From Bradyrhizobium sp. PSBB068 (GTDB lineage: Bacteria > Pseudomonadota > Alphaproteobacteria > Rhizobiales > Xanthobacteraceae), in contig CP069300.1 in assembly GCA_016839165.1 (NCBI GenBank), positions 6,014,001-6,078,000 on the forward strand: 64,000 bases of DNA, written 5' to 3'. Shown piece after piece: positions 1 to 6,916 of the stretch; positions within the stretch are counted from its first letter, which is position 1, and every line of letters begins with the position of its first letter. Position numbers and translations under genes: made by a program. Below the pieces are notes generated by a model that saw nothing but the letters and a program-made list of their open reading frames with translations, searched no databases and had not been told where the DNA came from.

Positions 1-429
1 AAGGATGAGCAGCAGGATGAGTTGGTCTGCACGGTTGGCCACATGGGCCAGGGCATCGTCGAGAGCGCGGTGGCGCGGATGGAGTTTTCCAGCAAGCCCG
101 GCAAGCGGATCGAGATCACACCCGACTTCCTGCTCCGGGCCGAGGATGCGGTCAGCGCCTACGGCGCCAACGTCGTGAAGTGCAACGAGGGGCCGAAGTA
201 TTTCGGTCTATCCAACCTCGCCGCCGGCCCGCGCCGCAACACGGTTGCGGTCGACATCGACTACGCCGACGACGAGATCATCCGCACCGCCTGCGGCGCG
301 GGCTTTCCGAAGTCGAAGGAGCTCTACTACGACCTCCAGGCCGGCGAGGCCTTTGTGCCGGAGGGTTCGGAAAGGAAGACGCGGTTTATCATCGACCTCG
401 TGACCGGCAAGGCCGCGCCGGCGAATTAA
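1..429 (+). CDS. Hypothetical protein, 5' end outside the window
   Basis: The frame is open from the first base of the window, so the true start probably lies upstream; a TTG at 22 is the first start-type codon inside. The visible 142 residues contain no membrane segment or signal peptide. The C-terminal half reads like a compact soluble domain (YADDEIIRTACGAGFPKSKE, then a hydrophobic strand, RFIIDLV). I do not recognise the family. The stop codon lies in the first unit of a short imperfect tandem repeat (411-467). The reading frame is convincing from codon use, but the function is unknown. Confidence 0.6.
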   Translation, partial: KDEQQDELVCTVGHMGQGIVESAVARMEFSSKPGKRIEITPDFLLRAEDAVSAYGANVVKCNEGPKYFGLSNLAAGPRRNTVAVDIDYADDEIIRTACGAGFPKSKELYYDLQAGEAFVPEGSERKTRFIIDLVTGKAAPAN

Positions 430-467
430 GGCCGCGCCAGCGAGTTAACGGCCGCACCGGCGGATGA
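411..467 (+). repeat. Three imperfect 18-19-bp tandem units over a stop codon
   Basis: Units at 411-429, 430-448 and 450-467 each have the form GGCCGC(G/A)CC(G/A)GCG followed by a short A/T-richer end. They finish TTAA, TTAA and ATGA. The first unit carries the TAA stop of the preceding gene. The second ends with another TAA and the third with TGA, so the stop region has been duplicated twice with divergence. Confidence 0.7.
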
Positions 468-655
468 GCGCGCCGCGACAGCGAGCCGGCGCGATCTCAC
501 CGGCCGGCTGCCGGATCATGTGCACTTTGTGCCACAATACGTGGTGGTTGCCGAACCTAATCCGCTTTCGCACGTCAAACATGTGTTTGATAGTGGAACG
601 CACGGGTTCAGAGTGTGGAACCGGGGCAAGTCGGATGGAACCGGCGGAGTCGATC
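430..655. other. Intergenic region with a short palindrome
   Basis: No gene is seen here. After the tandem units the only structure noticed is the inverted repeat CAAACA-TG-TGTTTG at 576-589, about 65 bases before the next start codon. It could be an operator for the NTF2-like gene, but nothing else supports that. Confidence 0.3.
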
Positions 656-1099
656 ATGGGCGAGGATTTGAACCGGCAACGCGTCTTGAACTTCCTCGAC
701 GTCTATTACGCGGGCGGCATCGAGGGCGCGCTCGAGCGCTGCAGCGACGACGTCGCGTTTCTCGCCAACGCCCCGATCGACATTCTCCCGCATATGGGCC
801 AGCACCGCGGCAAACCCGCGCTGCGTCAGATGTGGACCACGATCCACGAGCGTTACTCCGACATGCGCTACGAGGCGCCGATCGTGGTGACCGAAGGCGA
901 CAAGGTCGCAGCACAGCTCCGCGTGTTCTTCCGCAAGCGCAACAATCGCCGCATGGTGCAGTTCGACGTCGCGGTGTTCTACACGCTGCGCGACGGCCTG
1001 ATCACCGAGATCCGCGAGATCATCGACACCTTCGACCTCGTCCAGCAGGTGCTGGAGCGTGACATCGCGGCAGCGCTGACCGGGCAGAACGCGGACTAA
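656..1099 (+). CDS. NTF2-like (SnoaL-type) protein
   Basis: This 147-residue protein has the size and pattern of the NTF2-like superfamily: an N-terminal helix (NRQRVLNFLDVYYAGGIEGAL), a central region HRGKPALRQMW, then alternating strands ending VFYTLRDGLITEIREIIDTFD. Such domains serve as small-molecule isomerases, hydrolases or binding modules; the substrate here cannot be told. The ATG at 656 is preferred over one at 635 because GGAG sits 6 bases upstream of it. A related protein is encoded at 1884-2318 with a matching C-terminal motif (DTFDLVQQVLERDI here, DSFDLVEQTVGYPI there). The TAA stop forms the first bases of a palindromic repeat element. Confidence 0.8.
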   Translation: MGEDLNRQRVLNFLDVYYAGGIEGALERCSDDVAFLANAPIDILPHMGQHRGKPALRQMWTTIHERYSDMRYEAPIVVTEGDKVAAQLRVFFRKRNNRRMVQFDVAVFYTLRDGLITEIREIIDTFDLVQQVLERDIAAALTGQNAD

Positions 1100-1313
1100 A
1101 GCGAGATGAGTTTTGGTTGAATCGACTTGGCGCCGTCTTGCTTCACCTCTCCCCGGTGGGGAGAGGTCGGATTGCGAAGCAATCCGGGTGAGGGCTCTTG
1201 CTCTCTCGATAGACCGCAACCCCTCACCCGATTTGCTGCGCAAATCGGCCTCTCCCAAGGGAGAGGTGAACTTTCGATGCCGTTCCAGCTCGACCTAATC
1301 TCATCAGGCTTTA
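1097..1313. repeat. Palindromic intergenic element, family A, copy 1 (217 bp)
   Basis: The element begins TAAAGC and ends GCTTTA, with long imperfect terminal inverted repeats whose inner boundary is TTCACCTCTCCC. Inside are smaller palindromes: CTCCCCGGTGGGGAG, GGATTGCGAAGCAATCC and GATTTGCTGCGCAAATC. Related copies lie at 47874-47980, 50486-50684 and 52788-53022. The first TAA is also the stop codon of the upstream gene. It encodes no protein and looks like a MITE- or REP-type element. Confidence 0.85.
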
Positions 1314-1422
1314 GCTTCCCGCAAACGCGTCACGCCCCGCAAATTCGCAACAACGGTGTTGAACCTCGAAGGCCCGCCGCGGACCTATCACTGGGCTTGT
1401 TGCGGTCGGGGCTGAAATTACC

Positions 1423-1683
1423 ATGAAAGTCGCATTGCTCGCTGTGCTTGGCCTTGCACTGGGCGCCCTCGGCGGCGCCGCTCTCGGCATCGGAGCCGGG
1501 CTCACCTGGATCGGAATGGCCAGAACCTCGGGCCTCGACAGCGGAACGCTGGTGTTCTTCACCTTCATGCCGCTCGGCGCCGCGATCGGCGGCATCGGCG
1601 GTGCGCTGCTGTTCGCAGTGGTGGCGATCCGCGACGCCGAGATCGTGATCGAACGGCAGCCGGCGCGGCAACGCGACCGCTGA
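1423..1683 (+). CDS. Small membrane protein (86 aa)
   Basis: Two hydrophobic glycine-rich segments can be read, residues 3-30 (LLAVLGLALGALGGAALGIG) and about 45-68 (LVFFTFMPLGAAIGGIGGAL), followed by a short charged cytoplasmic-type tail. This predicts an inner-membrane protein with two spans. No enzymatic motif is visible and I do not recognise the family. It stands alone between repeat copy A1 and the next NTF2-like gene; the spacing to its neighbours suggests its own transcription unit. Confidence 0.6.
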   Translation: MKVALLAVLGLALGALGGAALGIGAGLTWIGMARTSGLDSGTLVFFTFMPLGAAIGGIGGALLFAVVAIRDAEIVIERQPARQRDR

Positions 1684-1690
1684 ATTGTGT

Positions 1691-1723
1691 GACCGGAACG
1701 CTTTCGAGCGTCACACTCCGGTC
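1691..1723 (+). terminator. Hairpin after the small membrane protein gene
   Basis: A nested hairpin has the outer arm GACCGGA paired with TCCGGTC and an inner ACGCT-TTCG-AGCGT tetraloop hairpin. It starts 8 bases after the TGA stop. No T-run follows, so it may be a Rho-assisted or processing structure and not a true intrinsic terminator. Confidence 0.35.
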
Positions 1724-1883
1724 GGATCCGGCGCAATTGTGCATTGCAAAAAAGTCATTTGCGTTTTGGCTATTCCGCACTATCTGAGGCGACAATAGCG
1801 ATGTGCAGCAACCTGGCAGGGCGTCGGCGCTGACCGCCTGCCATTCGCTTGCTTTGAAAATCCAGTTTCAGGACCAGACCAAA

Positions 1884-2318
1884 ATGACAGAGCATAGCCT
1901 CTGGCGTTTTTCGCGCGCATTGCATCGCGCGATCAACGAACGCCAGCTTACAGACGTCGAGCTGATGCTCGATGACGAAGTCGAATGGGCCATCTACGGA
2001 CCGATCGACCTGTTTTCCTTCTTCGGCTCGCGCCGCGGCAAGGCCGCAGTGCTCGAGGTGATCCGGCAGATCGGCGAGAACCTGCGGGTTCACCGCTTCG
2101 ACCGCGAGTCCATCATGCTGGGTGCGGATTCCGCGGCCTCGATGCTGCGCTATTCGCTGACGGCACTGGACTCCAACAAGCCGATCTCGCTCAGGATCGC
2201 GCATTTCGCGCAGTTCAGGGCCGGCAAGCTGACGAGCTTCCGCGTGCTGGTCGACAGTTTCGATCTGGTCGAGCAGACCGTCGGCTACCCGATCCATCTG
2301 CCGCGCATCGCGGTCTGA
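1884..2318 (+). CDS. NTF2-like (SnoaL-type) protein, paralogue of 656-1099
   Basis: The 144-residue product has an N-terminal helix pair with a conserved-looking acidic stretch (VELMLDDEVEWAIYGP), a central GSRRGKAAVLEVIRQI, and closing strands ending in the motif DSFDLVEQTVGYPI. This matches the NTF2-like fold and resembles the protein encoded at 656-1099. The start is the ATG at 1884, with AGGA about 10 bases upstream. An in-frame extension to 1803 reads as unlikely coding sequence. Ligand and function are unknown. Confidence 0.75.
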   Translation: MTEHSLWRFSRALHRAINERQLTDVELMLDDEVEWAIYGPIDLFSFFGSRRGKAAVLEVIRQIGENLRVHRFDRESIMLGADSAASMLRYSLTALDSNKPISLRIAHFAQFRAGKLTSFRVLVDSFDLVEQTVGYPIHLPRIAV

Positions 2319-2357
2319 CGGCCCCCCGATTTCACGGCTTCGTCATGTCCGGGGCAT

Positions 2358-2387
2358 CTCAAGCGCGAAGCCCGTCTTCGCGTTGAG
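2358..2387. repeat. Strong hairpin between genes
   Basis: CTCAAGCGCGAAG pairs with CTTCGCGTTGAG across a four-base loop, with one bulged base. It lies 39 bases after the NTF2-like stop and may act as that gene's 3' structure. There is no T-run. Confidence 0.4.
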
Positions 2388-2503
2388 GCGCCCGCCCCGG
2401 CGGTAGACAGATCACGCGTTGATCATTTGCTTTCGCGGTTCCGTTGCCACAATTTTGCGCCACGGCAAACGCACACTGCCGCTCTGGAATTTGCGGGCTG
2501 GGA

Positions 2504-3475
2504 ATGACTTCCACATTGCGATTTGGCTGGGCGAGGCTGCCAGTGCTGGCGGCCGGCTTCAGCGTGGCGCTCACGTTTTCGGCCGGCGCCCAGAGTTCAC
2601 CGTGGCAGATCGCTCCCGCCGTCCAAAATACGGCCAAGGACAGCGCAGCGAAGGACACCCCGGCGGACGACGCCGAGGCCGCGGCCGGCGAGGCGCCGCC
2701 GGCGGCCGACGCCAATGACGCCGACATCCTGAAGGACATCGACCAGAGCAAGCTCGACTGGAGCCAGCTCGACACCGATTCCACCAGCCTGCCCACGCTG
2801 GCGCCGAAGGGCGCGGCCAAGCGCGGCAGCGTCGCCGGCAACGATCCGTCCTGGACCACCAACAACAACGCCAACGGCTCCTCGGCCGTGTCGGTCAAGC
2901 AGTCGATCTCGCCGTTCCTCGACACCCGCATCGGCGCCGACATGACGGTCGCCAAACCGGCCACGACGACGGCGTCGGAGCAATTGTCGGAACGGCTGGC
3001 CAATGGCGGCAGCCTGCCGCAATCCGGCGGCTCGGCCTGGGCCACGATGTCCGCGCCCGGCGTGGCATCGATCTGGGACAAGACCTCGGTCGAGGCGCGG
3101 GTCGACCCCGGCGCCGACCAGAGCAAGATCGGCACCTCCCTGAGCAAGTCGGTGCCGCTGTCGGAGCAGTATTCGCTGACGCTGCAGGGCGGCTATAATT
3201 TGATCCAGCAGGGCGTGGTCCCGGTGCCCGGCATCACCGGCGCCCCCTCGCACAGCTACGACACCGGCCAGTCAGCACGGCTGTCCGTTACCGACACCGG
3301 CACCAGCATCACCGCGGGCCAGACGCTGTCCTCGACCTCCGACGACAAATGGCTGCGCAAGATCGGCGCCGAGCAGAAGCTGTTCGACGGCGTCACCGTC
3401 TCCGGCTCAGTCGGCGAGACCCCCCAGGGCACGATCAACAAGAGCATCGGCGCCGGCTACAAGCGCTCATGGTGA
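2504..3475 (+). CDS. Secreted or outer-membrane protein (323 aa)
   Basis: The ATG at 2504 gives a clear signal peptide (basic start, hydrophobic LPVLAAGFSVALTF, cleavage likely after AGA before QSS). The next roughly 80 residues are Ala/Asp-rich and probably disordered. The C-terminal half alternates polar and hydrophobic residues in the manner of beta strands (YSLTLQGGYNLIQ, SARLSVTDTGTSIT, VTVSGSVGETP) and ends in an aromatic residue (KRSW). That pattern suggests a periplasmic or outer-membrane beta structure. I do not recognise a named family. A longer frame from 2444 is possible but would disrupt the signal peptide. Confidence 0.7.
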   Translation: MTSTLRFGWARLPVLAAGFSVALTFSAGAQSSPWQIAPAVQNTAKDSAAKDTPADDAEAAAGEAPPAADANDADILKDIDQSKLDWSQLDTDSTSLPTLAPKGAAKRGSVAGNDPSWTTNNNANGSSAVSVKQSISPFLDTRIGADMTVAKPATTTASEQLSERLANGGSLPQSGGSAWATMSAPGVASIWDKTSVEARVDPGADQSKIGTSLSKSVPLSEQYSLTLQGGYNLIQQGVVPVPGITGAPSHSYDTGQSARLSVTDTGTSITAGQTLSSTSDDKWLRKIGAEQKLFDGVTVSGSVGETPQGTINKSIGAGYKRSW

Positions 3476-3629
3476 ACGATCTGTTATCCCTGTCGCGCTA
3501 ATGATCAACCATTGCCCCAACTTGGCCCAGATGCGGTCAAATTCGGCGGCACTGATAGGTCCGTAACTTCATCAATTCGTCGTGCGGGGGACAGCCGCGC
3601 TTCGCTATTGCGAACCCAGGGGAAAGCCG

Positions 3630-4049
3630 ATGAACGCCACCAACCGTACCGAGGAAGCCACAGAGGCGACGTCCGAGGTCGACACCAACCTCGCTGCGGT
3701 CTCGGAAGTCGAAGCCGGCATCCGCGACTTCGTGCGCAACGACATCGCCTATCTGCGCCGCCCCGTGGCGAGCCCGGAGACCGCGCCGACCGACACCAAC
3801 ACCGACGCCACGGTCAGCAACGTCAACTCGCTGATCCAGCGCGTCGCCGGCACCTCGCTCGCCGAGATCGAGAAGCTGATCGGCGAGCTCGAGAGCCTGC
3901 GCGACCTGCTGCATGCCGAGGGCCAGCGCGTCCAGCGCGAGATCTCCGGCTATGCCCAACTCAGCCAGGCCGCGATGAAGTCGACACGCATGATCGCCGA
4001 CAACGTCTCGCAGTGGAAGCGCGCCGCCGACGGCCTGCGCAACAGCTGA
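3630..4049 (+). CDS. Conserved helical hypothetical protein (139 aa)
   Basis: The start at 3630 is set by AGGGGAAA just upstream. The N-terminal third is acidic and Thr/Glu-rich; residues about 70-135 form a long amphipathic helix (LAEIEKLIGELESLRDLL, then VQREISGYAQLSQAAMKS) that looks coiled-coil-like. There is no membrane segment or signal peptide. It may be a structural or scaffold protein. An intrinsic terminator follows at 4073-4112, so it is probably transcribed alone. Confidence 0.65.
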   Translation: MNATNRTEEATEATSEVDTNLAAVSEVEAGIRDFVRNDIAYLRRPVASPETAPTDTNTDATVSNVNSLIQRVAGTSLAEIEKLIGELESLRDLLHAEGQRVQREISGYAQLSQAAMKSTRMIADNVSQWKRAADGLRNS

Positions 4050-4072
4050 TCGCGATCCGTTCTAGGGCCAGC

Positions 4073-4112
4073 AGCCGCCGTCTCCCGACAAGGGGGGCGG
4101 CGGCTTCGTTTT
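4073..4112 (+). terminator. Intrinsic terminator
   Basis: AGCCGCCG (4073-4080) pairs with CGGCGGCT (4098-4105), with a further CCC/GGG pairing in the loop, and is followed by TCGTTTT. It lies 24 bases after the stop of the 3630-4049 gene. Confidence 0.7.
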
Positions 4113-4276
4113 GCATGCCCGCTGCGGCGTTGAACGATTCGTTATTCTGCGCGGTGTAAGCTCCGCGACGTCAATTCTTGCGGAAGCCGATTTGAAAGTT
4201 CGATGCCGAGCGGGCGTCCGATCCGGAAATCGGGTCCGGACCGCGCGCTGGCGGGCATCCATTTTGGAGAGAATTC

Positions 4277-4414
4277 ATGCAGAGCGTCCGGCCTGATAAC
4301 GCCGATCCTATTCCGCTGCGCCAGCCGCAGCAGGGCATCGGCACGATCATGCTCCGGTTTATCGGCATCCTGGCCGCCGCGACCGTCGTGATGGTGCTGA
4401 TCTGGAATCGTTGA
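4277..4414 (+). CDS. Small single-span membrane protein (45 aa)
   Basis: An ATG at 4277 is preceded by GGAGAG at good spacing. The 45-residue product has a polar, proline-containing N-terminus (QSVRPDNADPIPLRQPQQG) and one hydrophobic segment near the C-terminus (FIGILAAATVVMVLIWN). The layout is that of a small inner-membrane peptide. The function is unknown. The ribosome-binding site and the orderly polar-then-hydrophobic pattern argue that it is real. Confidence 0.6.
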   Translation: MQSVRPDNADPIPLRQPQQGIGTIMLRFIGILAAATVVMVLIWNR

Positions 4415-4521
4415 ACAGGTTAACCGGTAGAATGTGACGCAGCCTGCCGACGGATCACATTGAAACACGCAAACGCACATCCCGGGGCGCTCGCCGAGAG
4501 CCCGCGGTTACAGAGGGTCGA

Positions 4522-4665
4522 TCAGCGATCGATACTCGCGGTGGTCTCGAAGGAATAGTTGCCGTCGGCAAACCCCTTCACGACCATTCCGGTCGCCAGC
4601 ATCACGACAACCGTTACCGTCGCGAAGATAATTCCGACGAGTTTCAGCGCGCTGCGATCTGCCAT
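4522..4665 (-). CDS. Small single-span membrane protein (47 aa)
   Basis: Read on the minus strand from the ATG at 4665, with GGGGA about 6 bases upstream. The protein starts MADRSALKLVG, continues into one hydrophobic span (IIFATVTVVVMLATGMVV) and ends with a short polar tail (KGFADGNYSFETTASIDR). The tail is probably periplasmic. It lies convergently with the 4277-4414 gene. No function can be assigned. Confidence 0.6.
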   Translation of the reverse strand: MADRSALKLVGIIFATVTVVVMLATGMVVKGFADGNYSFETTASIDR

Positions 4666-4837
4666 GGTATCCCCAGTGGTGCCTGCCCGGATGTCCGTGC
4701 CCTCAAACCATAGAGCAGGGACAAAGGTTCAAAATGCGTTAGCAAAAAATGAGTTCCGCGCAACGCACAACTGCGTAGGCAGCAGACTTAGTCTGCCACC
4801 ATGGCGTCCGGGCAACATCAGAGGCGTGGGGGCAACA

Positions 4838-5320
4838 TCAGGAACCGGGATTGCGGCGCGGCACGAAGGCGGTCGCGAGGAACGAGAACACCACCTCATT
4901 GCGCTGATTGACGCCGGTGTTGCGGGCCTGAAGGATGCCCCATTCGGGCCGCTTCCCGGACGTGCGCTTGGTCTCGACCTGGTTGGAGTAGCTGATGGTA
5001 TCGCCCGCCAGCACCGGGCGGATCCAGCGCAGCTCGCGGAAGCCCGGCGAGGGTCCCCAGACCGCGACCTTCTCACCGCGCGCAGCGGCTTGCGCGGCGA
5101 GTTGCTTGCCGTCGGCGACCAGCAGCTTCATGCAGACGCTGGCGACGTGCCAGCCCGATGCCGCGAGCCCACCGAACAGCGAGTTGCGCCCCGCCTCCTC
5201 GTCGAGGTGGAAGCGCTGCGGATCGAACTGCGCGGCAAAGCGCTTGATGTCCTCGGCGGTGAAGGTGAATGAACCGATCGCGCGCTGGTCGCCGATCTCG
5301 ATGTCTTCGAAGAAACGCAT
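4838..5320 (-). CDS. MaoC-type dehydratase (160 aa)
   Basis: The protein begins MRFFEDIEIGDQRAIGSFTFTAEDIKRFAAQFDPQ, typical of (R)-specific enoyl-CoA hydratases of the MaoC hot-dog family. FDPQRFHLDEEA corresponds to the catalytic Asp/His loop (D-x5-H) of that family. The later GLAASGWHVASVCMKLL and RWIRPVLAGDTISY are also typical. The start at 5320 lies one base after the stop of the upstream MaoC gene, so the two are co-translated. Partner subunits may assemble as one hydratase acting on acyl-CoA. The exact substrate is unknown. Confidence 0.85.
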   Translation of the reverse strand: MRFFEDIEIGDQRAIGSFTFTAEDIKRFAAQFDPQRFHLDEEAGRNSLFGGLAASGWHVASVCMKLLVADGKQLAAQAAARGEKVAVWGPSPGFRELRWIRPVLAGDTISYSNQVETKRTSGKRPEWGILQARNTGVNQRNEVVFSFLATAFVPRRNPGS

Positions 5321-5321
5321 C

Positions 5322-5780
5322 TTAGTTACCCGCGCCTTGCCGGCGGCTGACGATGATCGGCGACTCCATCTCGCACAGAATCTCGCCACGCGCGTTGCGC
5401 ATCGTGCCCTTGAAGGTGACGATGCCGGTTTCCGGGCGGCTCTTCGAAACCCGCGCCTCGACGACGCCGACGTCCAGCGTCAAATCGTCACCCGGACGCA
5501 GCGGCGCCACCCAGCGCATCTCGTTGACCCCGGGCGAGCCGAGCGAGGCGGTGCGGCCGATGAAGCCGTCGAACAGCATCCGCATCATCAGCGAGCCGAG
5601 ATGCCAGCCGGAGCCCGACAGGCCGCGGAGCATGGATTTCTTCGCCGCCTCCTCGTCGAGATGCATCGGCTGCGGGTCGAATTCGGCGGCGAAGGCGAGG
5701 ATTTCCTCGCGCGACACATGGCGAGGGCCGAACGTGCCGAAACGGCCGGGCTTGAAGTCTTCGAAGGTCAGCGTGGTCAT
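5322..5780 (-). CDS. MaoC-type dehydratase (152 aa)
   Basis: This is a second single-domain hot-dog protein, similar along its length to its downstream neighbour: FDPQPMHLDEEAA matches FDPQRFHLDEEA, GLSGSGWHLGSLMMRML matches GLAASGWHVASV, and MRWVAPLRPGDDLTLDV matches IRWIRPVLAGD. The catalytic Asp and His of the hydratase loop are both present. It is the first gene of a two-gene unit with one base between them. Predicted role: hydration of 2-enoyl-CoA, possibly as a heteromer with the next protein. Confidence 0.85.
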   Translation of the reverse strand: MTTLTFEDFKPGRFGTFGPRHVSREEILAFAAEFDPQPMHLDEEAAKKSMLRGLSGSGWHLGSLMMRMLFDGFIGRTASLGSPGVNEMRWVAPLRPGDDLTLDVGVVEARVSKSRPETGIVTFKGTMRNARGEILCEMESPIIVSRRQGAGN

Positions 5781-6096
5781 GAGATGAGGATATGCCGGAG
5801 GGAAGCCCGATTGTGGCCGTTATTTGCAGCAATCACAACTGGCCCACTCGCATAGCTCGACCCTGGACTGCCGGCGCCCGGTCCGGGGCTGGCCTCTGGC
5901 GAGACCGATTGGGCTCCTGCGGTAGCGATCCCCGTGGTGCGGAAGCGCCTTGGCGCGGTCCTGGACCATTGGCCCGGCGAACGCTTCGTCCCCTATTGCC
6001 GCCTCCGCGCAGGCGCCTGGGATGAAGTGATCACGCCGGGGGTGACGCAGTAGGATGAACGAGACGCGAATCATATGTCGGCTGGCCGGGAGAACC
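5781..6096. other. Intergenic stretch with a possible gene remnant
   Basis: No confident gene is seen. On the plus strand a frame closed upstream by TAG at 5856-5858 stays open to TAG at 6051 and reads sensibly near its end (RLGAVLDHWPGERFVPYCRL). It lacks a good start codon and ribosome-binding site, so it may be a decayed gene fragment. Confidence 0.3.
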
Positions 6097-6396
6097 ATGA
6101 TGTTCGATTTCCAGGATCTGTTTCAGTGGGACCGCTTCATCACGCCCACGATCATCAAGACGTTCTACTGGCTGGTGATCGCAGTCATCGTGCTGTTCGG
6201 AATCTCCGGCGTCCTGTGGAGCCTCACGGCAATGGCAATCAGCCCGTTCGTCGGCTTCATTCAGCTGCTTGCGTCGATCGCCAGCATGTTCGTCGGCATC
6301 GTGTTCTCGCGCATTATCGCCGAGTTCATCCTGATCGTGTTCCGGATCAACGAACATCTCGGCGCGATCCGCGACCGCGACGGCGGCATGCACTGA
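6097..6396 (+). CDS. DUF4282-like small membrane protein
   Basis: Beginning MMFDFQDLFQWDRFITPTII, the protein has two hydrophobic spans (about residues 20-45 and 55-85, GFIQLLASIASMFVGIVFSRII) and the pattern FWxxF/RIxxEfxIVxFRIxE. That matches the DUF4282 family of bacterial membrane proteins of unknown function. GGGAGAA just upstream supports a start at 6097 or 6100; the extended frame from 6055 is less likely. It appears to be a single gene. Confidence 0.75.
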   Translation: MMFDFQDLFQWDRFITPTIIKTFYWLVIAVIVLFGISGVLWSLTAMAISPFVGFIQLLASIASMFVGIVFSRIIAEFILIVFRINEHLGAIRDRDGGMH

Positions 6397-6529
6397 GCCG
6401 TCCGGCCTCTGGCCGAGCCGTGGTTAATCCGAAGTAGTCGGCGCGCGCAAATGCCAGCGAAATTCCGGCCAGGATATTAAAGCCGCTCGCGTATCACCCC
6501 TGCATTGCCGAGACCAATGCGGGGGCGTC

Positions 6530-6676
6530 GTGACTTCCAGGACTGGTTTTATTGCCGGGAGGCCGGGCACAGCGCCGGGCTTCACGACTGAGGATATTCT
6601 GTGGGCTGTCGGCATCTGGTCGGTGATCCTGACCCTGGCGCCGGTGATCGTGTTCTATCTGTTGATGGTGGCGTAA
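6530..6676 (+). CDS. Small single-span membrane protein (48 aa)
   Basis: From a GTG at 6530, with a G-rich stretch just upstream, the frame gives 48 residues: a polar glycine-rich start, TEDILWAVG, then one hydrophobic span (IWSVILTLAPVIVFYLLMVA) ending at the stop. The span is well formed and terminates cleanly, so a small membrane peptide is plausible. The start codon is uncertain and the function unknown. Confidence 0.45.
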   Translation: MTSRTGFIAGRPGTAPGFTTEDILWAVGIWSVILTLAPVIVFYLLMVA

Positions 6677-6688
6677 CGCCATCCATCG

Positions 6689-6856
6689 CGTCATTGCGAG
6701 GAGCGCGCGACAAAATTGCAAAGCAATTTTGCGCCGAAGCGACGAAGCAATCCATCGGTCGGTACGCGTGGACAAAAGGATTGCTTCGCGGAGCCTGTCA
6801 TCGGGCGCGCGTTCGCGCGACCCGTTGGTTCGCAATGACAATGGCTCGCAATGACA
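6689..6856. repeat. Palindromic intergenic repeat, family D
   Basis: This imperfect inverted repeat starts CGTCATTGCGAGGAGCGCG and closes with GCAATGACAATGGCTCGCAATGACA. Internal palindromes include AAAATTGCAAAGCAATTTT, and motifs of the type CGAAGCGACGAAGCAATCC recur inside. The arm TCATTGCGAG pairs with CTCGCAATGA at the far end. It is non-coding and of the kind commonly dispersed between genes in this group. Confidence 0.75.
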
Positions 6857-6863
6857 ATCACGC

Positions 6864-6887
6864 AAAAAACGCGCGGGTACCGCGCGT
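6864..6887 (-). terminator. Intrinsic terminator of the ParA-type gene
   Basis: On the minus strand ACGCGCGG pairs perfectly with CCGCGCGT across a three-base loop, and five T residues follow. It lies about 30 bases beyond the stop of the 6917-7597 gene. Confidence 0.8.
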
Positions 6888-6916
6888 TCTTTCCAGTTCG
6901 AACCAGAGCGGCGTTG

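Noticed and set aside
1097..1313. CRISPR array in repeat-rich intergenic regions
   Set aside because: The repeats are inverted, not direct and evenly spaced, and there are no spacers.
1420..1422. Riboswitch or attenuator ahead of purE or glpD
   Set aside because: No conserved aptamer-like pairing was recognised upstream of either gene.
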